64,000 bases of DNA. It comes from Alligator mississippiensis (taxonomy: Eukaryota > Chordata > Crocodylia > Alligatoridae). Shown here in pieces: positions 1-10,812 of this stretch (its first letter is position 1; each line of letters starts with the position of its first letter). The notes beneath the pieces were generated by a model. That model saw only the letters and a program-made list of their open reading frames with translations. It had not been told where the DNA came from and searched no databases. Both the position numbers and the translations under genes were made by a program. The stretch is from positions 41,973,319 through 42,037,318 of the forward strand of contig NC_081831.1 of assembly GCF_030867095.1 (NCBI RefSeq), read 5' to 3'.

Positions 1-848
1 GTGGAGGGTAGCTAAACAATTCTGTACTTTTGAGATATTTCCTCTCCTTACTCACTTGTTATGTTTTCTGTGTCTATTTCTTATTGTCTTGCCTATTTCA
101 GCTGGATGATCTTTGGGACAGGGACTTTGTTCTGTGACTGTATAGTATGTAGTACAATGAGGCACTGAATTTGATTGAAATCTCCAGGCCCTGCTGTAAA
201 ACATAGTGCCAAAAGGATTCATATTTTGCTTCTTTAGCCCAAGCAATGTTTGACAATAAAGGAAGAATTCAGAGCAGATTGAAAAGAGATTTTGGAAAAT
301 TAAACTACCCTGTTTATAATGTGAGGAACCTCAGGTATAAGATATTGTGCTCTTTAAAAATAATGGTTTGGGCTTTGGTTGAAATCAGTTCAAAAGCTTT
401 GCTGAGTCTTGAAGCTTCAAATGAGATGTCATTGAATGGAAGAACTGAATGTAGTCTTCATCACCATCCATACGTCCTGGCAGTGTCAGGGCTCCCATCC
501 AGAAAAACAGTTTGTTGTAGCTCTTTCCCAGCTGGTTGTCATCATCCCTGGCACCATGGCTAACCTTGATAAGTTTCAGAAGGATAGCTCATTTTACCTA
601 ACTGTACCACCTCTTCTGTGTATATCAAATTAACTCTAAACACCTTTCATTACCTGTCACATGCCAGTGTTCACATTGGCAAGTGAGTTGGAGATGAGAC
701 TGAAAATGCACAGCCTACTTTTGCTGAAGGTGAAGAGCATCTGCAGCTGCTATTGACTTAAATCAGGGGTGGTAGTGCAGGCATGTCTGCAAGCCAAGTC
801 CAAGAGGGCATTGATTTGTATAGTTACTTAAATTCTACTCTTCACCCT
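1..848. other. No feature recognised
   Basis: Unique-looking AT-moderate sequence. The short open frames here show no protein similarity I recognise and no splice-site support. Confidence 0.6.
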
Positions 849-905
849 TTTGGGTTGGTCTAATAAAAGATATCAAATTCACCCAAGGAACCTTGTCTAC
901 TCTTC
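849..905 (+). mobile_element. Isolated Penelope-type 3' tail
   Basis: About 55 bp nearly match the end of the Penelope-like element at 28625-28681 (shared ggtctaataaaagatatca, then acccaa and ccttgtctac). No RT or endonuclease remnant precedes it, so it is either a very short 5'-truncated insertion or a non-autonomous element using the same tail. The link to Penelope rests on the shared tail inside this window. Confidence 0.6.
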
Positions 906-984
906 ACCCTGGTAGCTTCAGTGCTGGAGAGGTTTATATAGCTGTGTACAATGCTAACTATCTGTCTGTACATACTCCTCTGTC

Positions 985-1130
985 TTCCAGGGGTTTTCCA
1001 GAAGAGCCTGTAGAGGCATCTCTGGAATGCTTTAGAAACAGTGAATCCTACATCTGTGTAGGGCTTGGACTAGATGACCATTGAGGTCCCATTCAGTCCT
1101 ATGGTTCTCTGCACCCTTACACTATACAAG
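985..1130 (+). mobile_element. CR1-type LINE 3' end fragment
   Basis: The stretch around 1060-1125 reads as a diverged CR1 terminus (ggcttggactagatgacc followed by attgaggtccc and cctatggttct). Upstream, wording like 'gcatctctggaatgctttagaaacagtg' resembles the last part of CR1 ORF2 and its 3' UTR. It is older and more diverged than copies A and B. Left border approximate. Confidence 0.65.
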
Positions 1131-3230
1131 TTTTCACTGCCAAAAGATACTGATGAAGGCCCTTGAGGATCACTTGAGAGCATCTCACAGACATCTGGCA
1201 TCAGAGCATCTCCTCTGCGTTGTGTGGTGGCAGGGGCCACCCTCAGGGGCTGGTAGTGCTGGGGACAGACCCCGATGCTCCCAGTGGAGGACTCAGGGAC
1301 CCTGGCCCCGCAGAAAACTTACCAGAGAGGCAAACCAAAACTGGGAGGGAGCTGTGCGAGCCGGCACTGCGCCAGCTTTTCAAGTGTCTGTAAATTAAGC
1401 TAGACGGCGGCCAACTGATGACATCAACTGTGACTGCTGCAATGGGAGATTTAAAAACTCCGGCAGAAGCTGGACTCCAGCTCATCCAACTGTACAGCAT
1501 GAAATGTAGGACTACAGCAAAATGGAGTCTTTTTATTCTTGCACAGAGCTCTATGCATGAAATACCTAAGACCTCAATAAGATTTAAGCATGTGCTCAGA
1601 ATTAAGCATATGCTTGGCTGAGTAGTGATGGATGAAACACTTTGTTGGATCAGGCCTTAGTTACCCTTGAGGGAAGCTTCTTCCTAACTGCTGTTGGTTT
1701 ATGAAGGCTTAGAGGCCTTCCATGCTTTTATGTGTGGTTGGGGTTTTACTTCAGCCTAATTAATATAATTGTGTGTTGTTACTAGCTATAGTGATATGTG
1801 CATCCTGTCAAACTTCAGTGTCACATTTTGGGGATTGGCCTATATGAGCAGGAGTGGCTGAGCTCTGAAGCCCCTGTCAGGACAGGGAGGAGACATGGTG
1901 CAGATATGTCCCATTGCATTTTGTGGCAACAAGTTCTGCCAGCTAATTGTGTATTGTCTATGGGGAAGCACATAGAATGTACTCGGGCTTCCTGATAGTC
2001 CCAAGGGATGATGTCCTGCTGTTGTGAGTAGCAGTCTGCAGTGTCCCGAGGCATTTTGTGTAAGCCTAGCCTAGGTTATATTCATTCAAGGGGATGCCAC
2101 TGACTTCACTGGCAGCTTGTTCTATTGCCAGAGTTACTAGAATTTGCTAATCTTTAACAACACTTGCATGCTGCAGAGCTTTTAGTGTGTTTCTGTCTGT
2201 GATGGCTAGAGAGCTAGATCTGGACCCTTGCCCTCCTGGAGTGTCTTTCCAACCTTGAGTTGAAGGAACACAGGTTAGCACACTGAGCACCAGGCTGGGA
2301 GTGTTTTGTCTCCCGGCTGTGAGCTACAGGTTCTGACCCCCACTGGTTGGCTCCACTCATTCTCTTCCTGGAGAAGAGTCATTCAGGTCCATGAAGTTTT
2401 AGTTGAGGATTTGAAGGAATCCTAATAACTTGCAAGAACCTTTCTTAGGGCCTCTTGTACTATTAGAGTCCATCTGAAAGGACCAGAAGCTTTCAGAGGC
2501 TTCCTGCCTACAAGATCCCTGGGGTAGCTGCACCTCAACCACACAGAGATCTCTTAAAGCCCTCTGTCCTTCAGAACTAGAGCACAATATACCTGAGGGA
2601 GTCACTGCCCCTCAGCTGTCCCAGTGCCTCAGGAGCTTCCAGTATCTTCCCATCCAGTTCCTCCCAGTTTCCCATCCATATTCTTCCACCTGGCTTCACC
2701 TCCCCAGACTCCTTCAAGCATCCAACTGTCTCAGCCACAGCTGCCTCATTTTGTCTAGCTCTGTGTCCTGCTTTTGCCACTATCCAGAGGATTTTGTATT
2801 AATGGATGTATACAAAATAGATGAAAATTGACTCTTGCCATTATTTTGCATAGGCAGTCACCTGTGGAACAGCACAAAACTTGACAGCTCTGCTCTTTGT
2901 CCAGCTGTGTGCCAGGTGCTTCTTTGGCATAACCACCCGTAGCCTGGAAGAAACTATTATCGGTGCCCCAAAAAGCCTGTCATGGAAGCCATCAATTGAT
3001 AGGGTGATTGCAGTTATTCACTTGTACCCACACTCTGAAGGGGAGTGGCAAAGGACCTGTCACTGTCTGTGCCACCAGAGGATTTCCCCAGGCTGTGGTA
3101 ACTGTGTCAGCACTGACAATTTAGGGTCAGGATCAATGAAGGCATCTATAGCAAAGGGAAGTGCCCAAGCTACAAATTCTTCCCATGTGCCATTGTCCTT
3201 AGAGCTAACACAAAGGCTGATGTCACTGGC
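1131..3230. other. No feature recognised
   Basis: About 2.1 kb without a gene or a confidently assigned repeat. The area near 1630-1730 has a LINE-like feel but is too diverged to name. Confidence 0.55.
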
Positions 3231-3252
3231 AAAAAAAAAAAAAAAAAAAAAA
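3231..3252. repeat. A22 homopolymer
   Basis: An uninterrupted run of 22 A. No retroposed gene or SINE body is recognisable upstream of it. Confidence 0.95.
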
Positions 3253-3664
3253 TCAGATTCATTATCATCCAGCTTCCTATCAGAGACATCTCCCTTCACA
3301 AGCAGCTGTGCAAGCTCCTTGCAGCCATTTGGATAAGCTGCCTCTGTGGGGAGCAGCTCTAGGTTCTGTATGTTCTGGGGCTAAAGTGATGGAGGCAGAT
3401 GCACAAAACCAATTAGAAACCAATGCAGCAGGCAACAGAAGTGGCTACAACTCCACAACTCAACATTCAGTGCCTGGTACCTGCTGCCTCCTCTGCATGG
3501 GAAACTCCTTTACTTTAGCTCTGCACTCACAGGGTGCTACTTGGGAGTTACCTCCACCTGCCTATGAGTCTCTTCCTCCCCCTTGGGATAAGTAAATGAA
3601 TTATTCACCCTGTGCAGCTCAGAGCCCCGTCGTTCACTCCACCCCTCACCCCTACCCCTTGGGA

Positions 3665-3850
3665 ATACTTCCTGGCACTACAGAGTTAATTCATCACACC
3701 CTGTGAGGCAGTGCAGTGCTGTTACCCCTGACAGAGCAGGGAGGCCAAGGCACTTCCCAAGGTCACTCAGGAAATCTGTGGTGGAGCAAGTAATTGAACC
3801 CTGATCTCCTGAGTCTCAGGTGATTCCTCAGCCATAAGTCCATTCTTCCT
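3665..3850 (-). mobile_element. MIR SINE
   Basis: Minus-oriented MIR core: 'ccaaggcacttcccaaggtc' then 'actcaggaaatctgtggtgg' and 'gaaccctgatctcctgagtc'. Diverged, as expected for an ancient amniote SINE. Confidence 0.8.
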
Positions 3851-4879
3851 CTTCATAAACAGACAAGTTTATTCTGCGATTTGTACGTCAGGCTCCCAGC
3901 ATTGTCACTTCTGAACAAAAAACCCCCAACAATGACAAAACTTTTAGTGGTTAAATAAAAACTTTCCATATGCTTAGAGGAGCAGAAGCCCAATGGGTAC
4001 AAAAGCAGAACCACACAACACCCTGAAATGGCACAGCACTGCCTTTAAAATGAGACAGCAGGCTGAAATACTGCCACATGTGGTCACTAACGTCCACTGG
4101 CTCTTTCTGTAATAGGGACACCCATCACTTCCAATTTTGCTTCCTTAGAACCAGCCTGAGATTTCTAGTCGATGTCATGTTCTTTCTGCACCAATAAATC
4201 ACGTCCAGAGTGGGATTTGGCAGTTGTGGCATTACCGTTATGGGATTAATACATCTCCTGCTTTGAGAGGAAAGGTGTGATGTAAATGTTGTTCTGGTCT
4301 GCCCCCAAATGCACATGAAGGACAGGTGATGGGGGTTGCTTGGGTTATATCAGTATTGTGCTAGGGGTTAAAGTTTTAATTGGAGTCAGCGAGCCCCTAG
4401 ATTGTTTTGGGTCAGTGAAAAGGAATTAAAAGAAATTAAGTTGCTCCTTCTGACTGAAAAGGAACCAAGTCATTTTGCCTGCAGGTCTAATATGCACCAG
4501 TCAATTACTGCATGCCTCAGCAGGCCTGCAATACCCTCCCCAGGAGCTTTCTTTGTCTCAGCAGGATCTGCCCATGACCTGTTCTCATGTGTGCTTGTTA
4601 CCTCCCCCGCTCCCGCAACATCTTATGGCCTGTTCATTGCCCTGCCTGGGATCTCTCATCCTATTGAGCCAGAATCATGCCCTCTAGGTTTTAGAAACTG
4701 TGACAAGTGGGCCTGCCCATCTGCTTCAGCGCAAACCAACCACCTACCTCATCTGCCACACCTTGATGTTCTTGATTGCCTGATGTAAATCAGGTGGGAG
4801 GCTGCCCTTTACCTGCCCTGATAAGGGCCTATGTGTACAACTCCAACCTTCCCTTATTGTGTCCCATGCCTCACAGATG
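3851..4879. other. No feature recognised
   Basis: About 1 kb with no supported gene. The 128-codon frame at 4402-4788 has low-complexity composition and no recognisable domain. Confidence 0.55.
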
Positions 4880-5240
4880 TTTCATGGCCTAACACCTGGC
4901 CCAAGCCTGCTCAGCCTAGCACCCAGTCTCCAGCTTGTCTAGCCTGACACCCAACTTATAGTTTAGTAGGGCCACACCCAGCCACCCTGCTTCAGCAGGG
5001 CCTTACCCAGCCTCCAGCTCAGCACAGCAGGACACCCGGCCTTCCATCTGGCAGCACACACTTGGCATTCACATATTTCTGAGCCCCATCTCTGGGCCTA
5101 CAAGCCCCATCTCCAGGCTCCAAGCCCCAATCTGGGCCCCAGGCCCCCTCACATTGGGCTCCAAGCCTCTCATTACAGGACTAGGGCTCCAAGCCCCATT
5201 CCCCCTGGAGCCTACCTCCCAGCTCCCTAATGTGGCCTCA
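4880..5240. repeat. Degenerate C-rich repeat (ctccaagcccca / agcctagcaccc)
   Basis: Loose recurrences of 'ctccaagcccca' and 'caggccc' (5098-5210) follow 'agcctagcaccca / agcctgacacccaa' (4913-4955). The period is irregular. It could be part of a larger repeat extending to about 5720. Confidence 0.5.
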
Positions 5241-5629
5241 GACTCCACTGCAAGTCTGGGCACTGCCACAGGTCCCTCCTCCTGACTCGGGCCCTGCCTT
5301 AGTACTCCCAGTGAGCCTAGGGTCCCCCTGCAATGACCAGCTACCTACCAGGGATGTGGGGGCTGGGGTTAGAAGGCACCCCATACTCACCTTTCATCAG
5401 GGAGGTAACTGGCCTGGCATTTCTGGGGCACTTCCCCACCACGGGGAGTCCTACCAGATCACCCTTCCATGGCAGGGTGCAGTTTTCTGTCATACCCAGG
5501 ACAAGGAGTCTCCTGCTATCCCCAATAGCTCCTCCCTTACCTCCAACTTGTACTGAGCAACAGCTCAGCTAGTGGTACCTATCTGACTCCTGGCAGCAGA
5601 CTGCTGCCCCTGCTTTTCAGGGCCCAGCC

Positions 5630-5639
5630 CTTATATACC
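5630..5639 (-). promoter_or_regulatory. Minus-strand TATA-like element in a repeat-like block
   Basis: Complement of cttatatacc gives GGTATATAAG, in a GC-rich context with an inverted repeat (tcaggca gcag tgcctga) just upstream on that strand and a splice-donor-like ggaggtaag about 95 bp downstream. It could be the promoter part of an LTR or other mobile element. No coding sequence follows. Confidence 0.3.
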
Positions 5640-5934
5640 ACAGCTGGGCCCTGTTCCCCAATCAGGCAGCAGTGCCTGATTGAGATTACAGCCAGCTGCC
5701 TTGCTGTTGCCCACACCACTGGGAGTAACAGACCACCCTGTGCTTTGTTACAGAAGCCTCCTTCTCTGGAGTTTACAGTGACTGTCCATCAGTTCCATCA
5801 TGATATTATTTGATAGCTGGTCATCCTGACAGTCCCCATTCAGATAAAGTCAGCTGTCCTACTATTTCCTGCAGCTTTGGGTCTTGAAACTTGGCAAAAC
5901 CAGGCTCAGCCCAGTCACACCCTTAGGTTCTCTG

Positions 5935-6256
5935 TAGGGTTGCCAACCCTCCAGGATTGTCCTGGAGTCTCCGGGAACTAGATATAAATCTCTAGGAGAT
6001 GCTGAAAGTCACCCAGGAGGGAAATGATAGGGCATTCATTAAAATAAATATTAAATGTTGAATCCAATTTATACAGCAGTCCAGTGGGTTTTTAAAATGT
6101 AATAGTAATGTGCATTTGCCTTACTGATATAAAGTCTACGCATGGTAATTTGTAACTGATACACTAAGCATGTGGGCACATTCACGTTGTGTGTCACTGG
6201 CACATTGCCGTTCCAGAAGCCTCCCGGAATAGATTCAAACAGAGTTGGCAACTCTA
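5935..6256. mobile_element. hAT-type MITE with 8-bp target duplication
   Basis: Terminal inverted repeats tagggttgccaac (left) and gttggcaactcta (right) bound a 322-bp non-coding element. A perfect 8-bp duplication GTTCTCTG lies at 5927-5934 and 6257-6264. Eight-base duplications and short inverted termini are the hallmark of hAT transposons. No transposase is encoded, so it was moved in trans. Confidence 0.9.
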
Positions 6257-6264
6257 GTTCTCTG

Positions 6265-8329
6265 CGTCCACAGTGATGCAGGAGAGGACCTGGACTCCCC
6301 TCCCCTTGGCTGTGTTTAGTGCATTGCCTCTTTTCTGATTTCCTCTTATATCACAAAAACTTGTGACACACACACATCTACTTTGGTAAGTCTATAAAGT
6401 GCAAATCTATTCTGCCTTCTACTTGACTTCAGACTAATATGGCTAACTATGTCCCACTTGGGTAAGAAGCCAGGCTCCTTTTCTCCAGGGCTCCTGGTAG
6501 GCTCATCCCCACAGTCCCATCCAGGGTTCTCTTCAATACAGATGACTATATTACAGGAAACCACAGGATGACAGTCAAGTGAACTATGCCTAAATCCAAA
6601 CCTGCCTCAGACCAGATGGCTCAACATAGCACCCAAACAGAAGCAAGCATAAGTTAGCTGGGATGGATGCCCTGGCTCTACAAGATGACCAGGACTGACT
6701 TCCTTACACTTCAGAAACTGTCCTCCTGGCGTGTCCTACCCCAGCTGCCCATCAGCCCACCCAATCCAGCTCCCATGTGCAATGTCTGTGCATGATAGGC
6801 AAGCCAGAAGGATCCTCCCAGAAGCTTCACTCCTTTGTACCATTATTAATAGGAAACCTGTTGTCCCCTCCTCAGCCCCATGTGATCCCTCTCTTAGCCA
6901 ACACCCAGTCAGCATAGGCAACACCCCACTGGCATATTACACTTTCTTTGTAACTGGACCTTTTGCTTACAAGTCTTGGGCTGTTTCCCTCCAGATTGTG
7001 ATCAGTGTGAAATGTAGGTCCAGTCCTTGGTGATACCAATGGTGATATGCAGCCCAAGCATCTAAGTGAGTCCTAGTGACTCACATTCTCAGAGGAAGGT
7101 GTCTGTCATCCCTGGCACCTTCGCTTCAGAAATAATATGCCTTTGGGATGGGCAAACACCTCCCTGAGAGTCAGCTTCCATCTGTGACCCAGGTTCTTTT
7201 CCCCAAATATTAATTTCATGCTGCCCTCCCTGCTTAATAGGGGTCATCACAGTTTTAGTGAGAATAATATCATGTGCACCAAAATTTGGCCTGGCCTTCA
7301 TGGGTTACCACCACAGGAAGACAGGGGCTGCTTGATCAGTATTTCTGTGCTAGCTGCGGTTTTTCCCTCCCAATGCACCAGGAGCCTGGTTGAGACAGTG
7401 AGGAGTTGGAGGGAATAAAGTCCTGATGGCCAGTGCCATTAGCACATCTGTAAAGATACTTTCATAGAAGTGGGGCAGATTTCTGAGGTGCCTTCCTGGG
7501 GGAAGTGTGTCCTAGTTGGGGGGACACCGTGATGCAGGGGCCACACTCTCTGGAATGGCACCTTTGGCCCTTCAGTGGCCCCCAAGAGAATGGCGATCTG
7601 GGAGAACTGCCCTCATGACCTCCTGTATCACTGTCCTTAATATTACTGCCCCTCCCAGGAACAAAGGGGTGATACTGAGATACAGTCCAATTCCAAGCTC
7701 TTTCTGGGGGCAGTGCAAGTACATACCAGTGTCCCTTGCACAGGGATAGAATCAAAAGTTCTTTCCACTCTTCTTCTGGAGCTGATCAGAGGAGACCTAA
7801 ACTAACCATTTCCTGGCACATATTTACTGAACTGCGGCATGAACCAAGGGCAGAGAAATTTTGGTTAATAACTCCTTTGAATTGTATGAAACCAGGGGAG
7901 GAGCCCTAAATATTCACTTGACTGGAGTATATCAGTATCACCCCAGTGAAGTTAGTAGTGCCATCCCTGCTTCTAACAACTGAGGGTGTGGCCCACCGTA
8001 TTTATTTCACATAATGCCAAAAAGCCCAGTGAATCCAATCTGAAGGTCACCCAGGTTGAAATCACAGGAGTCAAGAAATGCAAAAGCTGAGAACTTCAAT
8101 TAGCAACATTAACTGAACTGCACTGAGTGGCTGGGATATTTTTTAGAATACATTTAACTCAAAGCACATCTTATGCAGCTAAAATGTGAAGTGAATAAGA
8201 AAGAAAAGTAGATTCAAAATGGTGTAAATTTTATGTCATTGCTTCTTATCTCTTATTAATCCTCTTATGTGTTCATCTTGTTTTACCCAGAGCATTGTCT
8301 GCCTGTTTATGATATTTGCAGAGCCCCTG
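6265..8329. other. No feature recognised
   Basis: About 2 kb of apparently unique sequence; overlapping short frames on both strands only. Confidence 0.55.
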
Positions 8330-8550
8330 CCAGTACAGAAGTACCTCATGATCATAAATGTGTTTACTAGCTGAATCCTCATGGTAAGAAGGGAATTGCT
8401 ATTATCCCCATTTTACAGATGAAGGAATAAGGTATAGAGAAATAAGTTAACTTGCCTATGGTTACACTGGATATCTATGGCAATACAGGTGTTTGAACCC
8501 AGCACTTCCTAAGTCTCTAACCAATGCCCTACCCACTAGACCATCCTCCT
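8330..8550 (-). mobile_element. MIR SINE, near full length
   Basis: Contains the core 'tattatccccattttacaga', 'aaggaataaggtatagagaa' and 'gaacccagcacttcctaagt', ending in 'ccctacccactagacc'. It is one of the best preserved MIR copies here. Confidence 0.88.
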
Positions 8551-9179
8551 TCTGTCTGTTAGAAGAGAAACAAAAGCATCCTTAATATGTTATATAAGCA
8601 CTCCCCATCTAAGTGAGAGCCTTATCATCAATCCCTACTGAAAATTCCAGAGGAATGTGTTTATTGTATTTGTCTTGAAACAGAAGCAGTAGTTGAAGGG
8701 CAAATCTTGGCTCATTGTGCATGCCAGATGCCTCCACTGCCGTTCTCTGCCTGGGAGGGGAGGAAAAGTAGTGGAAAGTAAATGTGAAACACAAACAGGC
8801 AAGGAGGAGCAGGGAATGGGAGGCTGCATGTTGTGTGATGGACATTGCACCAGGTGTAGAACTGGTATGATTGATCCATTCCACACAGCAGCGGGGAAAA
8901 TGGTGCTTGCCTGGCTACCCCTAAATCTGGCCTCATGAGCAAGCCTCAGTTGAATCCATTGTAAGCTACCAAGGGAACATGAATAGAGTCTAATATATGT
9001 GAGCCGTGGGGCTGTGTTAACATTGCCGGAACTTCATCTTCCCTGCTTTTGTGTGACTGTAACATTGGATTCATGCAGTTTTTTGCCATTAATTTCCTCA
9101 GTGGTATAAAGTCAGAGGAAGAAAAAATGTAACACATTTAATAACTGTCACAAATATGCTCTGAAATTCATTTTGAACT

Positions 9180-9320
9180 CAAAGTATGAGGTTCGGGAGG
9201 GGGTTGCTTCTGCTGAGATGGGGGCAATTTCCTGCAAGGCTGGTTTAATTGGGCGGTGTTGCCTTCATTTGCATTGTGATGGTTTCGGAACAGCTACGTC
9301 ATGAAAGCTTGGCACATGTA
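9180..9320. promoter_or_regulatory. Candidate regulatory element (octamer plus CRE)
   Basis: The stretch holds an exact octamer ATTTGCAT at 9267-9274 and a CRE-like TACGTCA at 9295-9301 within 35 bp, in sequence not resembling any repeat I know. It might be a conserved non-coding element. Conservation cannot be tested here. Confidence 0.25.
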
Positions 9321-10115
9321 TAAGTTTGGAGAATGCAGAAAGACTTGCACAGCCCCTAAGTGCCATGGTCGGTGGTCCTGCTGCTCTATGGTTTTTGATC
9401 CTGGTTTGATGTTATGACAATATCCCTAAATAATGTCACAGAATGTGTGTATTCAATAAGATACTGATTATTTCTCTCCCACAGAGAATTCCAATAGAAG
9501 TTCCTCCTCCCAGCTCATTCTCCTCAGACCAGGTGGCAGCTCCACAAAGGGGGCAAGATGCCGTGAGCAGGTTGGCATTCCCTATCGAGTTTTATCAGCC
9601 ATTGATAGCTATCAAATATTGTTCTGTAAAGCAAGTCAGACCCCCATAAAGACTGTGGCCATGCCAAGGTTTGTGTTTCAAACTTCAACCAGCTTTGTAA
9701 CATCTTTGTTCAAAAAGTGAAGAAAAGTGTTAGGTATTTTCTTCCTGCTTCCAAATCATAGAGGCAAAGCGCAAATTGATGGATGCTTGATAATCAGGCC
9801 TGAAGGGGATCCCTGATTCTGTTTGCTGTGACAACTGAGTGACCACAGGTTTCTGTACTGGCCTTAGTTGTGCTAGAGCCCAAAAGCTCTCCCTTCTCTT
9901 TTAGCAGCAACTTAGCCAATACAGGCAGGTAGGGCCTGGCTTATTCACTTAGCTGCTTCAGCCCATGCTGCAGTCTCTGGGCTTGGAGTAAATATGGTTG
10001 TTGTTTCCTCCAGTCAACCGCTGCCTATTCTGGATATGCACTGTAGAATGAGAGGACATACTCTCCCTTCTGTCAGCCCCCATGTTCATGCTATTGAGAT
10101 TACTCAGGAACCTAT

Positions 10116-10812
10116 GGGCATTTGTACATGCCACAAGGGTTTACTTTGGTTTAATTCTCCCTAAATTGAAGCAGTGGGTCTTTAAAACCACCACTTCAAT
10201 TTAGGGCAAAGTAAACCCTCATGGTGTATACACAAGGGTTGGGCCCGACTCTTATCTGCTTCTCCGGAGGCGGGGAGGGAAGGGGAGGGTGAGCTGATCC
10301 CTGAGCTGCAGGGGAGAGCAGATTGGTGCTTCCCTCCATGGCAGCGGTGGCACTCCCCAGGTGCCACCTGCCCGCAAGCACCCAGCCCAAGTGGTTCCAG
10401 AGGGCACCGCAGCTGCAGAGGGAAGCACCAGGCCCCTGTGCAGCTCAGGCAGGCAGGCAGGCTCCAAGGAGAAAAGAAAAAAAAAAAAGATCAGGCTTAC
10501 CACTTTTTTTTTCCCTTCAGTGAAACCTAGCTGCACAGGCTGCTGCCGGGCTACCTGTACAGGCTGCCTGCACAGCCCCTGAGTTGCACAGGGCCTGGTG
10601 CTTCAATTCACAGCAAACCAAACCACCTCAGAGATGTTTTATTTTGCTGTGTCCCAAAGTCATTTAACGTGCATTATGCCACCAGCACATACAAACAGCC
10701 TGTCATTAAAGCACATTACACCGCTGACACATGCAAACAGCTGCACCATTAAAGCAGGCAAAAGGGCATTAAGCTGCTTTAAAGGCTAATTTTGTGGCAT
10801 GTACAAATGGCC
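10116..10812. mobile_element. Palindrome-bearing MITE, about 700 bp
   Basis: The left end gggcatttgtacatgccaca and the right end tgtggcatgtacaaatggcc are inverted repeats of about 21 bp with one or two mismatches. Inside, 10160-10206 holds a hairpin with arms ccctaaattgaag and cttcaatttaggg. No clear target duplication and no coding content. The middle (10250-10600) is GC-rich and may be a later insertion or an unrelated filler. Confidence 0.75.

Noticed and set aside
2881..3336. 151-codon plus-strand frame including a lysine run
   Set aside because: The lysines come from the A22 homopolymer; the rest resembles no known protein.
9443..9649. Possible exon after a pyrimidine-rich acceptor at about 9485
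   Set aside because: No donor in a matching frame and no recognisable protein; not enough support.
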